The notes beneath the pieces were generated by a model. The model ran no database searches. It was not told where the DNA came from and saw nothing but the letters and a program-made list of their open reading frames with translations. From contig JAFGUF010000033.1 in the NCBI GenBank assembly GCA_016938675.1, positions 62,001 through 126,000 of the forward strand: a stretch of 64,000 nucleotides of DNA. Reading direction: 5' to 3'. The position numbers and the translations under genes were made by a program. Positions 32,392 through 41,541 of this stretch are shown piece by piece. Source of the DNA: Clostridia bacterium (GTDB lineage: Bacteria > Bacillota > Clostridia > Christensenellales > UMGS416). Numbering within the stretch: position 1 is the first letter of the stretch; each line of letters starts with the position of its first letter.

Positions 32392-34383
32392 TTACTTACT
32401 CTTTCCTACTGTCTTCACAGCGGCTTCTACTACGCTTTCTGTCACTATGCCAAAGCGCTCAAATACCTCTTCAGCAGGGCCTGAAGCTCCGAATCCGTTC
32501 ATGCAGACCATTTCTCCGTCTAGACCAATGTATTTATACCATCCGAAGGATGAAGCAGCTTCAACGCCTACGCGAGCTCTTACCGCATTCGGTATGACGC
32601 TCTCTTTGTATTCGGCGCTCTGCTTTTCAAATGCTTCAAATGACGGCATTGATACAACTCTTGCGTCTATGCCTTTTGCCTTAAGCTCCGCTTTCGCGTT
32701 CATGCAAAGCTCCACTTCAGATCCGCTTGCTAGCAGTAATACGTCCGGCACAGCCTTGTCGCTGTCTGATAAAATATATGCTCCTTTTTTTACGCCTTCT
32801 GGTGAAGATGAATCATATAGCGGCAGGTTCTGCCTTGTCAATACTAATGCTGTGGGGCCGTCCGCTTCCAGTGCGTATATCCATGAAGCGGCAGTTTCTT
32901 TTGAGTCTGCCGGGCGCATCACAGTCATGCCGGGAATTGACCTCAATGATGCCAGCTGCTCAATAGGCTGATGTGTAGGGCCGTCTTCACCTACGCCAAT
33001 GGAATCGTGTGTCAGCACGTATACAAGGCTCTGCTTCATCATTGCAGAGAGCCTTACAGAGGGCTTTAAGTAGTCGCTGAACACAAAGAATGTTGATACA
33101 TAAGGCCTTAATCCGCCATGAAGCGCTATGCCGTTCCCTATGGCTGCCATTGCGTGCTCACGTACGCCAAAGTGCAGGTTTTTGCCTTCTGGTGTTTCCT
33201 TGGAGAAGTCTCCCTGGCCGTTCATTAGAGTTTTTGTGGATGGCGCAAGGTCAGCCGATCCTCCGAAAAGGTTAGGCACTTTCTTTGCCAGCCTGTTTAT
33301 AGTTGTGCCTGATGAAGCGCGTGTTGCTGTTGCGCCCTCAAAATCGAACATCTCAGCATCGTTCCATAAATCCGGCAGCTTGCCGGCAAAGTCATCCTGA
33401 TACTGCTGTGCCATCTCAGGGTATTTCTTTTCATACTCTGCGAATGTCTTTTTCCAGTTCTCTTCTGCCTGCTGTCCCTTTTTTGTTACCTCTGCGGTAA
33501 AGTCGTATACTTCCTGCGGCACGTAGAAATCCTTATCTACCGGCCATCCCAGGTTCTTCTTTGTTTCTATAAGGTTGTCTTTCCCCAGAGGTTCGCCGTG
33601 AGCGGAGTGCTTGCCCTGCTTTGCCGGGCAGCCAAAACCTATCTGAGTGTGGCATACAACTAATGAAGGATGCTCCGTATCCTTTTTGGCTTCCTTAATG
33701 GCTGCGCTTATGGCTTCAATATCATTGCCGTCTGCTACGTCTATAACCTGCCAGCCATAGGCTTTGTAGCGCATCTGCACATCTTCTCTGAAAGATATAT
33801 CCGTATTGCCTTCAATTGATATTTCGTTGTCATCATAAATTGCAATCAGCTTGCCGAGACCCAATGTGCCTGCAAGTGAGCTTGCCTCGCCTGATATTCC
33901 TTCCATCATGCATCCGTCGCCCATAAGCGTATATGTATAATGGTCAACAATCTTTAAATCATCTTTGTTGAATTTTGCAGCAAGGTGCTTTTCCGCCATT
34001 GCAAATCCTACTGCGTTCGCTATTCCCTGTCCCAAAGGACCGGTTGTCACTTCGATGCCTACAGTGTGGCCGAACTCAGGATGGCCGGGAGTTTTGGAAT
34101 CCATCTGCCTGAAATTCTTAAGGTCATCAATTTTAAGCCCATAGTTAAAAAGGTGAAGCAGTGAGTACATAAGCATGGAACCGTGGCCTGCAGACAGCAC
34201 GAACCGGTCTCTGTTTTCCCATTTCGGGTTGCTGCTGTTGTGCACCATATTCTCTGCCCACAGAGCAAATGCCGCGGGAGCTGCTCCCATCGGAAGCCCC
34301 GGATGGCCGGAATTGGCCGCCTGAACTCCTTCTGCTGAAAGGATTCGTATGGCATTAACTGCCGTTTCCTTAATATTGTTCAT
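32392..34383 (-). CDS. tkt: Transketolase
   Basis: Transketolase moves two-carbon units between sugar phosphates in the pentose phosphate pathway, using thiamine diphosphate. The start is ATG at 34383, just after GGAGGTAC. The 663-residue single-chain enzyme has SGHPGLPMGAAPAAFALW near the N-terminus, LSAGHGSMLMYSLLHLFNY, the cofactor motif GDGCMMEGISGEA ending in YDDN (about 150-180), HDSIGVGEDGPTHQP near 455-470 and a C-terminal domain with ASGSEVEL. In anaerobes this is often the main route to pentoses. It is the last gene of a run of five on this strand. Confidence 0.97.
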   Translation of the reverse strand: MNNIKETAVNAIRILSAEGVQAANSGHPGLPMGAAPAAFALWAENMVHNSSNPKWENRDRFVLSAGHGSMLMYSLLHLFNYGLKIDDLKNFRQMDSKTPGHPEFGHTVGIEVTTGPLGQGIANAVGFAMAEKHLAAKFNKDDLKIVDHYTYTLMGDGCMMEGISGEASSLAGTLGLGKLIAIYDDNEISIEGNTDISFREDVQMRYKAYGWQVIDVADGNDIEAISAAIKEAKKDTEHPSLVVCHTQIGFGCPAKQGKHSAHGEPLGKDNLIETKKNLGWPVDKDFYVPQEVYDFTAEVTKKGQQAEENWKKTFAEYEKKYPEMAQQYQDDFAGKLPDLWNDAEMFDFEGATATRASSGTTINRLAKKVPNLFGGSADLAPSTKTLMNGQGDFSKETPEGKNLHFGVREHAMAAIGNGIALHGGLRPYVSTFFVFSDYLKPSVRLSAMMKQSLVYVLTHDSIGVGEDGPTHQPIEQLASLRSIPGMTVMRPADSKETAASWIYALEADGPTALVLTRQNLPLYDSSSPEGVKKGAYILSDSDKAVPDVLLLASGSEVELCMNAKAELKAKGIDARVVSMPSFEAFEKQSAEYKESVIPNAVRARVGVEAASSFGWYKYIGLDGEMVCMNGFGASGPAEEVFERFGIVTESVVEAAVKTVGKSK

Positions 34384-34411
34384 TTTTGTACCTCCAATTA
34401 TATATAAATTA

Positions 34412-35113
34412 TTAAATTTTTTGCTTTTCAAATCTTACTTTTCTACCCAGAACAAAATCATAAAGAGGCACTAAATCAAAGAACGCTTCTTCTATCTCAT
34501 TTACCAGCTCTTCTGAATATACCTTGCTGTCTAAAGGCTTTCTAAGATATACATAAAAACCTTTCCTATTATACCATTCAGCAATCGGATTAGACAAATC
34601 GAATTTTTTTATCGGCCTTTTGTACTGCTCGCCTTCCAGCTTATACTTATCCATTTTTATTGCTTCCAACACAGATTTGAATAGGGCTGGGTTAGCGTCA
34701 ATTCTATGCCGAAACTCCTCCATAAGCTCTTTGTGGTATCCGTAAAACCCTATGCCTATTTCATAATATGCTGTATCATAGTAAAAAAAGTACGTAAAAT
34801 AATCAGTATTGCTTCTGTCTGCCGGTTTATATGACATCCACATATGGGTCCTGTATGGGTTGTCTTTGGCGTATCTCGCATCTTTCCTTATTCTGCACAA
34901 AGTTCTCTTTGCCCTTGTGTCCAATTCCGGATCTATAGCCTTTACGCAGGGCTCAAGAGCACTATTGAGCTTTTCCAGTGGTTCTTTTATATGCTTTGTG
35001 TATACTTCCTTGTTCGCATTAAAAAATATGGGGTCATTCTGCGCTGCCAGCGCGTCCAGAAAAATCATCCCTTCTTTGTGAAGGCCCGCAAACTTCTCTA
35101 TATTCTTCGTCAA
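34412..35113 (-). CDS. DUF2461 family protein
   Basis: A 233-residue protein beginning at TTG (35113), with AAGGCG 7 nt upstream and no suitable ATG near. The family pattern is clear: FLDALAAQNDPIFFNANKEVY at the N-terminus (in place of the usual NNNKEWF), RTLCRIRKDARYAKDNPYRTHMWM, YYEIGIGFYGYHKE and KGFYVYLRKPLD. DUF2461 proteins are widespread and of unknown function. It starts two bases after the upstream gene stops, so translation is coupled, and 28 bases before tkt. Confidence 0.88.
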   Translation of the reverse strand: MTKNIEKFAGLHKEGMIFLDALAAQNDPIFFNANKEVYTKHIKEPLEKLNSALEPCVKAIDPELDTRAKRTLCRIRKDARYAKDNPYRTHMWMSYKPADRSNTDYFTYFFYYDTAYYEIGIGFYGYHKELMEEFRHRIDANPALFKSVLEAIKMDKYKLEGEQYKRPIKKFDLSNPIAEWYNRKGFYVYLRKPLDSKVYSEELVNEIEEAFFDLVPLYDFVLGRKVRFEKQKI

Positions 35114-35115
35114 AA

Positions 35116-36594
35116 TTATCGCCTTGCCCTTCTGATTATGGATGCCAGCGCCGAAAACAGAATAAGAGCAAGTATTATAACTGCAAAAATCAAAGTCCTG
35201 GAGTTTGCAAAGGGCTCTGATTTATCATTGTCGAATTCCGTCGGCGTGAAGCTGCTGCCCGGCTCTGCTGTGCTATCTTCCTGTTCGGCAGAACCAGCCT
35301 GCACACTTATCTCAATCGGTGTTGACGAAAGGTACTGAACTTTGCCCTCTTCGTCAGGGATGCTTAACGTGAAGTAATACATATCCGTTTCATTCACAGT
35401 TACGTTTACCTGAAACTGGCTCTTTCCAGGCAGAAGCTGATTAATCTCCTCTACGACTTCTCCGTCCTTGTCCTTAACTTCAAGATTACTATATATATTA
35501 TCTCCTGTATTTTCAATCGTAATATTGAATACAACTATTTCAGGAAACTCAAGTTTCGTTTCAGAAGGCACTGCCTCAATTGTAATATCAAGCGTTTCCA
35601 TATTCTCATCAATCAGCAGATCAAGTGTTTTTCTTACAAGCCATTCCTTTTCACTTCCATTGTCGCCTACTGCTGCAATATTCAGCGTTGTGTTTTCTTC
35701 CACTGCTAATTCGTAGCTTAATGTCTTCGTTTCCCCTGCTGCCAGGCTGCCCACTGCAAAAAGCTCACCCGCCTTATCTTCTGAAATAACTACATTGCTA
35801 AGACCGGATGTGCCGGGATTTGACACCGTGCACGAAATTGTAACTTTGTCTCCTTTTGCAACAGTAGTTCTGCTCGCAGTCACCATAAGTTCAAGGTCAG
35901 GGTTACCCGCTGTTACAGCCACAGCATCTAGGCTTTCTTTATATGTTGTGCTTCCTACGGTATATGTAATAGACGGAACAGACGTGAACCCGCTGTTTAT
36001 CTTTGATGTATACACAGCTTCCGTTTTCTGCCCAGTTTTTAATACAGGCAAAGTCTTAACGGTGCCAAATGCAGAGTCCTCAATTTTCAAGTCGTATATA
36101 TGAACAGTACCAACATTTTCAACCATATAAGTCAGAGTCACTGTGTCATCACTTTCACCTGTGGTCTTAGAGAGATTGCAGTTGAATTTTAGGCTCGGCT
36201 TAGCCTCCTGAACCTGGCTAAACTTAACAGTAAAATCTTTTACTACCTGCCTTTGTCCGCTCTCTGAATACTTCAATGTTAGCACAACTCCATCCGTCTC
36301 ATCGGCAGATACATTGAGCGTGCCCGACTGCGTAACTTCCTGTCCAGCATATATATTGCCGAAGGATATAACCAAATTTGAGCCTTTATATATCTCTGTA
36401 TTGCTCATTACATATGCGCTGTTATAATCGTGAGATATCTTTACTGTAAGCGTTACGTCCCCGCCTGTGCTCGCAATAGCCGTTGGGTCCGTATAGTGCT
36501 CCATAGTAAAATAGTCCTCATCGGCATATGCCGGAAAGGACATCGCCGCCACTAGCAATGCAGCTATAATCCATGTAATCCATTTCATTTTCAT
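35116..36594 (-). CDS. Surface protein with tandem CARDB/DUF11-like domains and C-terminal anchor
   Basis: 492 residues. Signal peptide cut after AYA (residue about 24), then four beta-sandwich modules of about 100 residues, and a C-terminal membrane segment (about 465-485, TLIFAVIILALILFSALASI) followed by RRARR. Modules carry the typical 'V-T-L-T-Y-M-V-E-N-V-G' and 'V-T-I-S-C-T-V-S-N-P-G' strands, with LSYELAVEENT-like closures, as in COG1361 S-layer-like proteins. Such modules serve adhesion or spacing at the cell surface. The ribosome site AAGAAGG overlaps the stop of the DUF3810 gene. Function inferred only from architecture. Confidence 0.82.
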   Translation of the reverse strand: MKMKWITWIIAALLVAAMSFPAYADEDYFTMEHYTDPTAIASTGGDVTLTVKISHDYNSAYVMSNTEIYKGSNLVISFGNIYAGQEVTQSGTLNVSADETDGVVLTLKYSESGQRQVVKDFTVKFSQVQEAKPSLKFNCNLSKTTGESDDTVTLTYMVENVGTVHIYDLKIEDSAFGTVKTLPVLKTGQKTEAVYTSKINSGFTSVPSITYTVGSTTYKESLDAVAVTAGNPDLELMVTASRTTVAKGDKVTISCTVSNPGTSGLSNVVISEDKAGELFAVGSLAAGETKTLSYELAVEENTTLNIAAVGDNGSEKEWLVRKTLDLLIDENMETLDITIEAVPSETKLEFPEIVVFNITIENTGDNIYSNLEVKDKDGEVVEEINQLLPGKSQFQVNVTVNETDMYYFTLSIPDEEGKVQYLSSTPIEISVQAGSAEQEDSTAEPGSSFTPTEFDNDKSEPFANSRTLIFAVIILALILFSALASIIRRARR

Positions 36595-36603
36595 TCTAGT
36601 TTT

Positions 36604-37698
36604 CTACCTTCTTTCTGCCAGCAGCAGGTCCACCATTCGTCCGTAGCTTTTCACTCCGTCTTCCTGGTCATTGCTCTTAAGATACGCGTCGTTGACGTTT
36701 TCCGCCACATCAGCTGCCTTGCCCTCATACTGTTTCCAGAATTCGCTGTTGGCTATCAAGTCTGCCCTTACGCCGTCACTATATTGTGAAGCCAGCTCAT
36801 AAAATCTGTCTGCGTCGCTGCCGTAGAGAGCATTCATTGAGTGAATAAGCGCAAGCATGGTGCCTGAATACTGCATGTATGTATCGCCGTAGTCCCTGCA
36901 TATGAGATACGACATAAAATTGGCTTCGTCCTCACGCGCAACGCCTCTCTGATGTGCCGCCTCATGCGCTGCCGTACTGGCAAGCGACATCGGCATAATA
37001 TTTACATTAACATTTGCTTCCGCCGTAAACGGTATATACACTCCCATTATTTCCGTATAGCTCATTGCCTTGCTGAAAAAAACAGGCTTCGGATCGCTGT
37101 ATAGTCCCCTGAATATTCCGTTAGATTCTCCGTATTGCTGATAAGCTAAATTAACATTATGAAAAAGCTCATCTTCCGTATACGGAAGCGCAAGAACTCC
37201 ATTTTCATCTGCAGCAAGCTGGCTTCTTAGTTCATTGGCATCTGCAATCAGGTCATCACAAAGCTCTGAAAGCTCATCAACGGTTGATGGCCTTACTTCA
37301 TATCCCAATGTATCAGCAAGTGGCATCCTGTAGTAATTCAGCCCCCAAACAGCTATGAATAGGAAATACCCAACAGCTGCAGTGATCAATAGATTGATAA
37401 TATACTTAGCTGTAAAGTATCCGTTGTTCTCTCTTCTTGCTATATTGAAAACGAGCCCTAAAGGCACACCTATGACCAGCGCTATAAGCAGAAACTCCGC
37501 CACAGAAAAGCCTGCCCAGCTAAAAAGAAAGGATATACTCCTGCCAATCACCGGGTATATTGCGTTGCTGTATATCTTTTCTACCTTTTCAGGATTGTTT
37601 TTTGCAATATCTATCAAAATCAGCGCTGCCGGAAAAAACAAAATATACGGCAGCCTGAAAATTATTCTGAAAACCGAAGGTTTTCTTTTTTCACGCAT
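36604..37698 (-). CDS. DUF3810 family membrane protein, putative zinc peptidase
   Basis: 364 residues. Three membrane segments lie at about 15-32, 60-85 and 98-120. The rest is extracellular and contains HEAAH at 245-249 with Glu257/258 in AREDEANF downstream, the layout of a gluzincin-type zinc site. The segment STAAHEAAHQRGVAREDEAN is the DUF3810 hallmark. No substrate is known. GGAG lies 9 nt before the ATG, inside the end of the DUF1638 gene, which it overlaps by 8 bases. A role in processing a surface protein such as its neighbour is a guess from context. Confidence 0.85.
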   Translation of the reverse strand: MREKRKPSVFRIIFRLPYILFFPAALILIDIAKNNPEKVEKIYSNAIYPVIGRSISFLFSWAGFSVAEFLLIALVIGVPLGLVFNIARRENNGYFTAKYIINLLITAAVGYFLFIAVWGLNYYRMPLADTLGYEVRPSTVDELSELCDDLIADANELRSQLAADENGVLALPYTEDELFHNVNLAYQQYGESNGIFRGLYSDPKPVFFSKAMSYTEIMGVYIPFTAEANVNVNIMPMSLASTAAHEAAHQRGVAREDEANFMSYLICRDYGDTYMQYSGTMLALIHSMNALYGSDADRFYELASQYSDGVRADLIANSEFWKQYEGKAADVAENVNDAYLKSNDQEDGVKSYGRMVDLLLAERR

Positions 37699-38428
37699 CT
37701 TCCTTTACTCCTACAATGTACTTGTCGTTTGTCGCAATTATTTTCTGTCCGGGAGCTACGAACAAAAACTTCTCGTCGTCCCATCTGCCCTCCAGTAGGT
37801 CTGCGAGCAGCGCGGACGATCCCCATACCTCTTCATATGCCCATTCTAAATATCTAGCACATTCCTGTGTATATTCTATGTATTCTTTGTTTCTGCCGTC
37901 GTCAAATTCTTTCCAACGGATATATGTGGCGCAGGTATATTCCTGCATCCAGTTCTGCTCCATCTCCATCAGGTATTTGGCGTTGTCTTCGCCGAATTTA
38001 TCTACGTAATCCTGATAGGTCTTTTCGTATCTTTCCTTGCCCGGCTGCAGCGCATTGTCTATCCATCCGCAGCTATACCAATATATGCCTCCGTCGCGGC
38101 TGTCGAATAGTTCCCTGTATTTTTCCTTTGAACCCAAAAGCATCGTAATGCAGTCGTGAGCCCTTGGTACAACCAAAGGGGTCTTCAGCGCCTTTACTCC
38201 CAAAGTACCCTTGCTGCAAAGTCCGTAGCCAAGAAGTATTGCATCATACTTTTCATCTTCATTTTCAATTTTTTCTATAGCCTCATTTATCAGCCTGCGC
38301 AGCTTGTCCGGTGTATCGTGCAAGGCCTGCTGAAGCCATAATATATCTATTTGGTTTTTGCTTTTCGATGCAATTGTATAAAGCTCTTTGGAAAGCACTT
38401 TACACGCAATTACCTTGTATTTTTTCAT
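37691..38428 (-). CDS. DUF1638 family protein
   Basis: Start at ATG 38428 (MKKYKVIACK), 6 nt after GGAG; ATG 38431 is equally possible. The 245-residue soluble protein has the DUF1638 features: KVIACKVLSKELYTIA, ILLGYGLCSKGTLGVKA with its Cys, PRAHDCITMLLGSKEKY and WYSCGW with a second Cys. The conserved H-D-C and C residues suggest a metal or cofactor site. Family members often sit near corrinoid methyltransferase genes, but none is present here. It is the first gene of the five-gene run and has a strong promoter under an inverted repeat. Function unknown. Confidence 0.85.
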   Translation of the reverse strand: MKKYKVIACKVLSKELYTIASKSKNQIDILWLQQALHDTPDKLRRLINEAIEKIENEDEKYDAILLGYGLCSKGTLGVKALKTPLVVPRAHDCITMLLGSKEKYRELFDSRDGGIYWYSCGWIDNALQPGKERYEKTYQDYVDKFGEDNAKYLMEMEQNWMQEYTCATYIRWKEFDDGRNKEYIEYTQECARYLEWAYEEVWGSSALLADLLEGRWDDEKFLFVAPGQKIIATNDKYIVGVKEDA

Positions 38429-38455
38429 CATATTCTCCAGTGTCGCAAAAAGCAC

Positions 38456-38490
38456 AATGGTACTAACCGTAGCGCTAGGTCAGTACCATT
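38456..38490. promoter_or_regulatory. 35-base inverted repeat over the promoter start
   Basis: AATGGTACTAACC (38456-38468) pairs with GGTCAGTACCATT (38478-38490) with one mismatch around GTAGCGCTA, itself holding the palindrome AGCGCT. It overlaps the last three bases of the -10 and covers +1 to about +25. It can be a repressor operator or an mRNA leader hairpin. Confidence 0.6.
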
Positions 38491-38516
38491 ATAATATCAA
38501 GGCTTTTTTCTTTCAA
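38488..38516 (-). promoter_or_regulatory. Promoter of the DUF1638-tkt gene run
   Basis: Minus strand: -35 TTGAAA (38511-38516), 17-base spacer, -10 TATAAT (38488-38493). Expected start near 38481, about 50 bases before the DUF1638 start codon. Confidence 0.75.
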
Positions 38517-38525
38517 GTAAAAGTA

Positions 38526-39992
38526 TTATTTGCTGCAGTAATTATAAATGAGCTGTATATAGAATCTTACCCCGTTTTTAAGGGTTTCAATAGCTATCTT
38601 TTCATTTGTTCCGTGAATTGAGCCCAACGCTTCGGTTGTCATTTTGAATGGCCCTACCCTAAATATTTTTTCGCATATATTCTCATAAAAGCACGAGTCT
38701 GTTCCTCCAACCATAAGGTACGGGGTTACAGGCATGTTTCCATGTATCTGCTTAACTGTCTTTTTAACTATTTCAAATTCTTCGCAGTCAATTGTTGATA
38801 CCTTAGATGGCTCCTTGCCTCTTAAAAGCTCCATTTCTATGTCTATGCCTTTTGCACATTTTTTTATGTAATCTTCGACATCCTTTATTTTCTGCCCATG
38901 CAGCACTCTTGAATTTATGCTTACGTTAGCTGTCTGCGGCAATACATTGCCCGCAGGCGAGCCCTCCGCCATCGTAGGAACGATTGTAGTTCTTGTCAGG
39001 GCGTTAGTTGTCGGCGAATTGGCAAGCGCTTTTAGTACCAGCGGCTTTGTAATCCAAAGATTGCTTAGCATGAGCCTCATTCCGAAGTTCATATACCTTC
39101 CTGTGCAGTCAAACAGATTCTTAACAGCATATGTGAAGCGTTGCTTCATCTGCCTTTTATCCAGCTTTACCAATATCTTTGATAGGTCGACAATGCCATT
39201 GTCCTTTGGAGGCTGCGATGAATGTCCGCCTTTTTTCCTGCAGGTTAATTTTATATCAGCATATCCTTTTTCAGCAATTCCAATTACAGCAAGGTCGCTG
39301 CCATCCAGGCTGAACATACTTCCCGGAACTACAGCTCCGCCTTCATCTATTACCATGCCAAGCCTTATGCCGCGCTTTTCAAGTGTTTCGGCTATTGCCT
39401 TCGCGCCGCCGCCTACTGAGCCAACTACTTCCTCATTATGTCCGAAGCACAGGTATATGTCGCATTCCGGCACATATTTTTGTCCTATCAGCTGCTCGAC
39501 AGCTTCACATAAGGCAATGAGATGGCCTTTCATATCCTGCGTGCCACGCCCCCATACATATTCATCATCAACGTGGCCCGAGAAAGCCTTCTGGTCCCAG
39601 TCAACTTCAGTGCCCGGCATAACCGGCACAACGTCCATGTGAGAAAGCAATGCAATCGGTGCCTTAGCCGCGTCTTTTCCTTTCCACTTATATATAAGTG
39701 AATGCTCGGATATGACTTCTCTTTCCATTTTCTCGTGGATTCTAGGATATGTCTTAATCAGGTATTCCCTGAACTTTTCGAACTCTTTCCAGTCAGTTTT
39801 GTCCGCGTCGGGGTTTGAAACTGTCTTTATTTTTATGGCTCCTGACAGATGCTGCGCTATTTTATCGCTTTCAAGCTTAATGTCTGAAGGTTCAACTTCC
39901 TTGTTGTCTTTCGGTGTAAACATAAGCGCACGAATTAGCATAATGCAAATCAACGCCACCAGGGCCGCTCCTGCTCCAATAATTATATACAT
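38526..39992 (-). CDS. M20 family metallopeptidase, membrane-anchored
   Basis: M20 enzymes are di-zinc peptidases or amidases. The 488-residue protein has an N-terminal membrane segment (about 2-25), so it may be tethered. The catalytic domain has LLSHMDVVPV (zinc His and catalytic Asp near 117-120), WGRGTQDMKGHLIAL, GHNEEVVG with the general-base Glu pair, VIDEGG, and a C-terminal zinc His in the GSIHGTNEK segment. Between them lies the dimerisation domain. Layout matches carboxypeptidase S/Gly-X type M20 members rather than ArgE. AAGGAGAG precedes the ATG. It follows two transport-like genes in one direction. Confidence 0.92.
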   Translation of the reverse strand: MYIIIGAGAALVALICIMLIRALMFTPKDNKEVEPSDIKLESDKIAQHLSGAIKIKTVSNPDADKTDWKEFEKFREYLIKTYPRIHEKMEREVISEHSLIYKWKGKDAAKAPIALLSHMDVVPVMPGTEVDWDQKAFSGHVDDEYVWGRGTQDMKGHLIALCEAVEQLIGQKYVPECDIYLCFGHNEEVVGSVGGGAKAIAETLEKRGIRLGMVIDEGGAVVPGSMFSLDGSDLAVIGIAEKGYADIKLTCRKKGGHSSQPPKDNGIVDLSKILVKLDKRQMKQRFTYAVKNLFDCTGRYMNFGMRLMLSNLWITKPLVLKALANSPTTNALTRTTIVPTMAEGSPAGNVLPQTANVSINSRVLHGQKIKDVEDYIKKCAKGIDIEMELLRGKEPSKVSTIDCEEFEIVKKTVKQIHGNMPVTPYLMVGGTDSCFYENICEKIFRVGPFKMTTEALGSIHGTNEKIAIETLKNGVRFYIQLIYNYCSK

Positions 39993-40058
39993 TTATCTCT
40001 CCTTGTGTCGTATTCCTCTATCCCTTTTTAATTATATACTTTAATTCCTATCCGGCCT

Positions 40059-40724
40059 TTACTGCCATCCTTTTTTATAAATAACTCTTGCACAAAGTAT
40101 CGCTATCAAGGCCGCGACCGGTATCATTATACCCAGCAGAGACTTATCAACAAATATAAATGCTATGAGCATCAAAATGACAGGAACCACTGCTATCTTC
40201 CAATATTTACGCAGCCATACAACGCCTAGAGCGCCAAAGAGCGCAGGTATTACATTGGCAAATGCAGGTGCAGCTGTTGGCGATTCCAGCAATGGCTGGA
40301 GCATAGCTGCCGCAGCAACGCCGATAATTATTATAACATCAGTTACAATAGCTGATACTGCGACTGAAATTGTGCCTATTATATCTGCTTCCTTCGTTCC
40401 CGGCTTTACTTCGGCCACTTCCAATGCATTAAGTGCGCAGGGAACTTTTAGGTTGGTCAGGTTTCCCGTAACAAACATAAGGTATGAGCTACCTGTTCCA
40501 AGCATCGGTACGTACGTGAAGAACTCGATTGCGCCTACCGGCACGTATATCATTGCAACACCGCCAAGGCCGATGAAAAACGCCTTCCATGTTGGCATTG
40601 CATTGTAATATAGCATGATAGCTACAGGGATACCCAGAATAATTATTAGTGCCAGCGCCGCGAATATCTTGCCCAGTCTGTGCAATGACTGTTCATATGA
40701 TCCATCTATATTTTTAGTTGTCAT
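40059..40724 (-). CDS. Integral membrane protein, partner of DUF5058 protein
   Basis: Start at ATG 40724, 8 nt after GGAGGA. The 221-residue protein has about six membrane segments (near 18-40, 46-72, 105-130, 140-160, 165-182, 185-210) with Gly/Pro-rich loops such as YVPVGAIEFFTYVPMLGTGSS, LTNLKVPCALNALEVAEVKPGT. No named transporter family is recognised, but it is always expected beside DUF5058: its start codon shares one base with the DUF5058 stop (TAATG). The two likely form one membrane complex. The 66-base gap to the M20 gene has no terminator. Confidence 0.75.
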   Translation of the reverse strand: MTTKNIDGSYEQSLHRLGKIFAALALIIILGIPVAIMLYYNAMPTWKAFFIGLGGVAMIYVPVGAIEFFTYVPMLGTGSSYLMFVTGNLTNLKVPCALNALEVAEVKPGTKEADIIGTISVAVSAIVTDVIIIIGVAAAAMLQPLLESPTAAPAFANVIPALFGALGVVWLRKYWKIAVVPVILMLIAFIFVDKSLLGIMIPVAALIAILCARVIYKKGWQ

Positions 40725-41494
40725 TATATACTTCCTCCTAACGCTGAATAATAAACTACTGCAAGTACCATGGATATTACCATTGCTACAGGCAGTGCAA
40801 ACTGCTCTACCCATTTTAGCTTTTCTGACTTTTTAGAAATAGTTGTGAAAACAAGCATCAGCACAGCAGAGGTAACCAATACAAGAATTGAAGTTACAGC
40901 GTCATATACCTGCATTGTTCCTCTTACCAATCCTACAAGTGGAGGCATAACTATGCTTCCGAAGAAGGTGGCTACAAGTCCCATGAACAGAGCGCCTACG
41001 AACATCTCGCCCCATTTCCTATCGGTATTCTGCATCTTATCCATTTTTTTCTGAACCAACTTTACGCCGTTGACAACGCAAAGTACAAGGCCGATGATTA
41101 TTCCTACGCTCATGGTAAGGACAACACCTGCAAATATATCCATGTTGAAGTTAGGGTCAGTAAGGCCGGTCATCCCCGCTGCTGCTGCAGCTGACTCTGC
41201 CGCGGGCAGTTCGTATGTAACTGCACCTATTACAGAAAGCCTTATCCATGCCATAGGCACACCTATTGCCTGCATCAGCGTAAACACACCTATAACAATC
41301 GGTATTGACGGAACTATTGAAAAAAGCGCCGAGCTTTTTATAGCGCCGTTTAATTTCTTTTTGTCCATCCCCATCTTTATTCCCTGTCTATATGCCCTGA
41401 TAAGAAAGACTGCCGACTGAATGAGCACGAATGCGGCGACTATTCCCCCCAGGATATACATGAACGGGGAATTTATTTTATCTCTATATCCCAT
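40724..41494 (-). CDS. DUF5058 family membrane protein
   Basis: 256 residues with about six membrane segments. Family features include SPFMYILGGIVAAFVLIQSA, AYRQGIKMGMDKKKLNGAI, SALFSIVPSIPIVIGVFTLM, GVPMAWIRLSVIGAVTYELP and a Gly/Ala-rich segment after it. DUF5058 proteins are uncharacterised and are thought to be transport components. The last codons GGA GGA AGT ATA also serve as ribosome site for the partner gene. Context with an M20 peptidase suggests uptake or export of a peptide or acylated amino acid that the peptidase then hydrolyses; that is inference. Confidence 0.85.
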   Translation of the reverse strand: MGYRDKINSPFMYILGGIVAAFVLIQSAVFLIRAYRQGIKMGMDKKKLNGAIKSSALFSIVPSIPIVIGVFTLMQAIGVPMAWIRLSVIGAVTYELPAAESAAAAAGMTGLTDPNFNMDIFAGVVLTMSVGIIIGLVLCVVNGVKLVQKKMDKMQNTDRKWGEMFVGALFMGLVATFFGSIVMPPLVGLVRGTMQVYDAVTSILVLVTSAVLMLVFTTISKKSEKLKWVEQFALPVAMVISMVLAVVYYSALGGSI

Positions 41495-41516
41495 TTGTTC
41501 CTCCCTTGTTTTTTAT

Positions 41517-41541
41517 AAAAAAAGCAGCATACTAATGCTGC
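41517..41541 (-). terminator. Terminator of the gyrB-gyrA-hisC transcript
   Basis: On the minus strand GCAGCAT-TAGT-ATGCTGC followed by TTTTTTT. The stem contains the last two codons and the stop of hisC. Confidence 0.85.

Noticed and set aside
38456-38490. FapR-type operator
   Set aside because: The arms contain TTAGTACC and GGTACT, but order and spacing are opposite to the compact FapR site, and no fatty-acid genes are present.
38917-39642. Plus-strand open frame of 241 codons
   Set aside because: Antisense shadow of the M20 peptidase gene; no ribosome site or family pattern.
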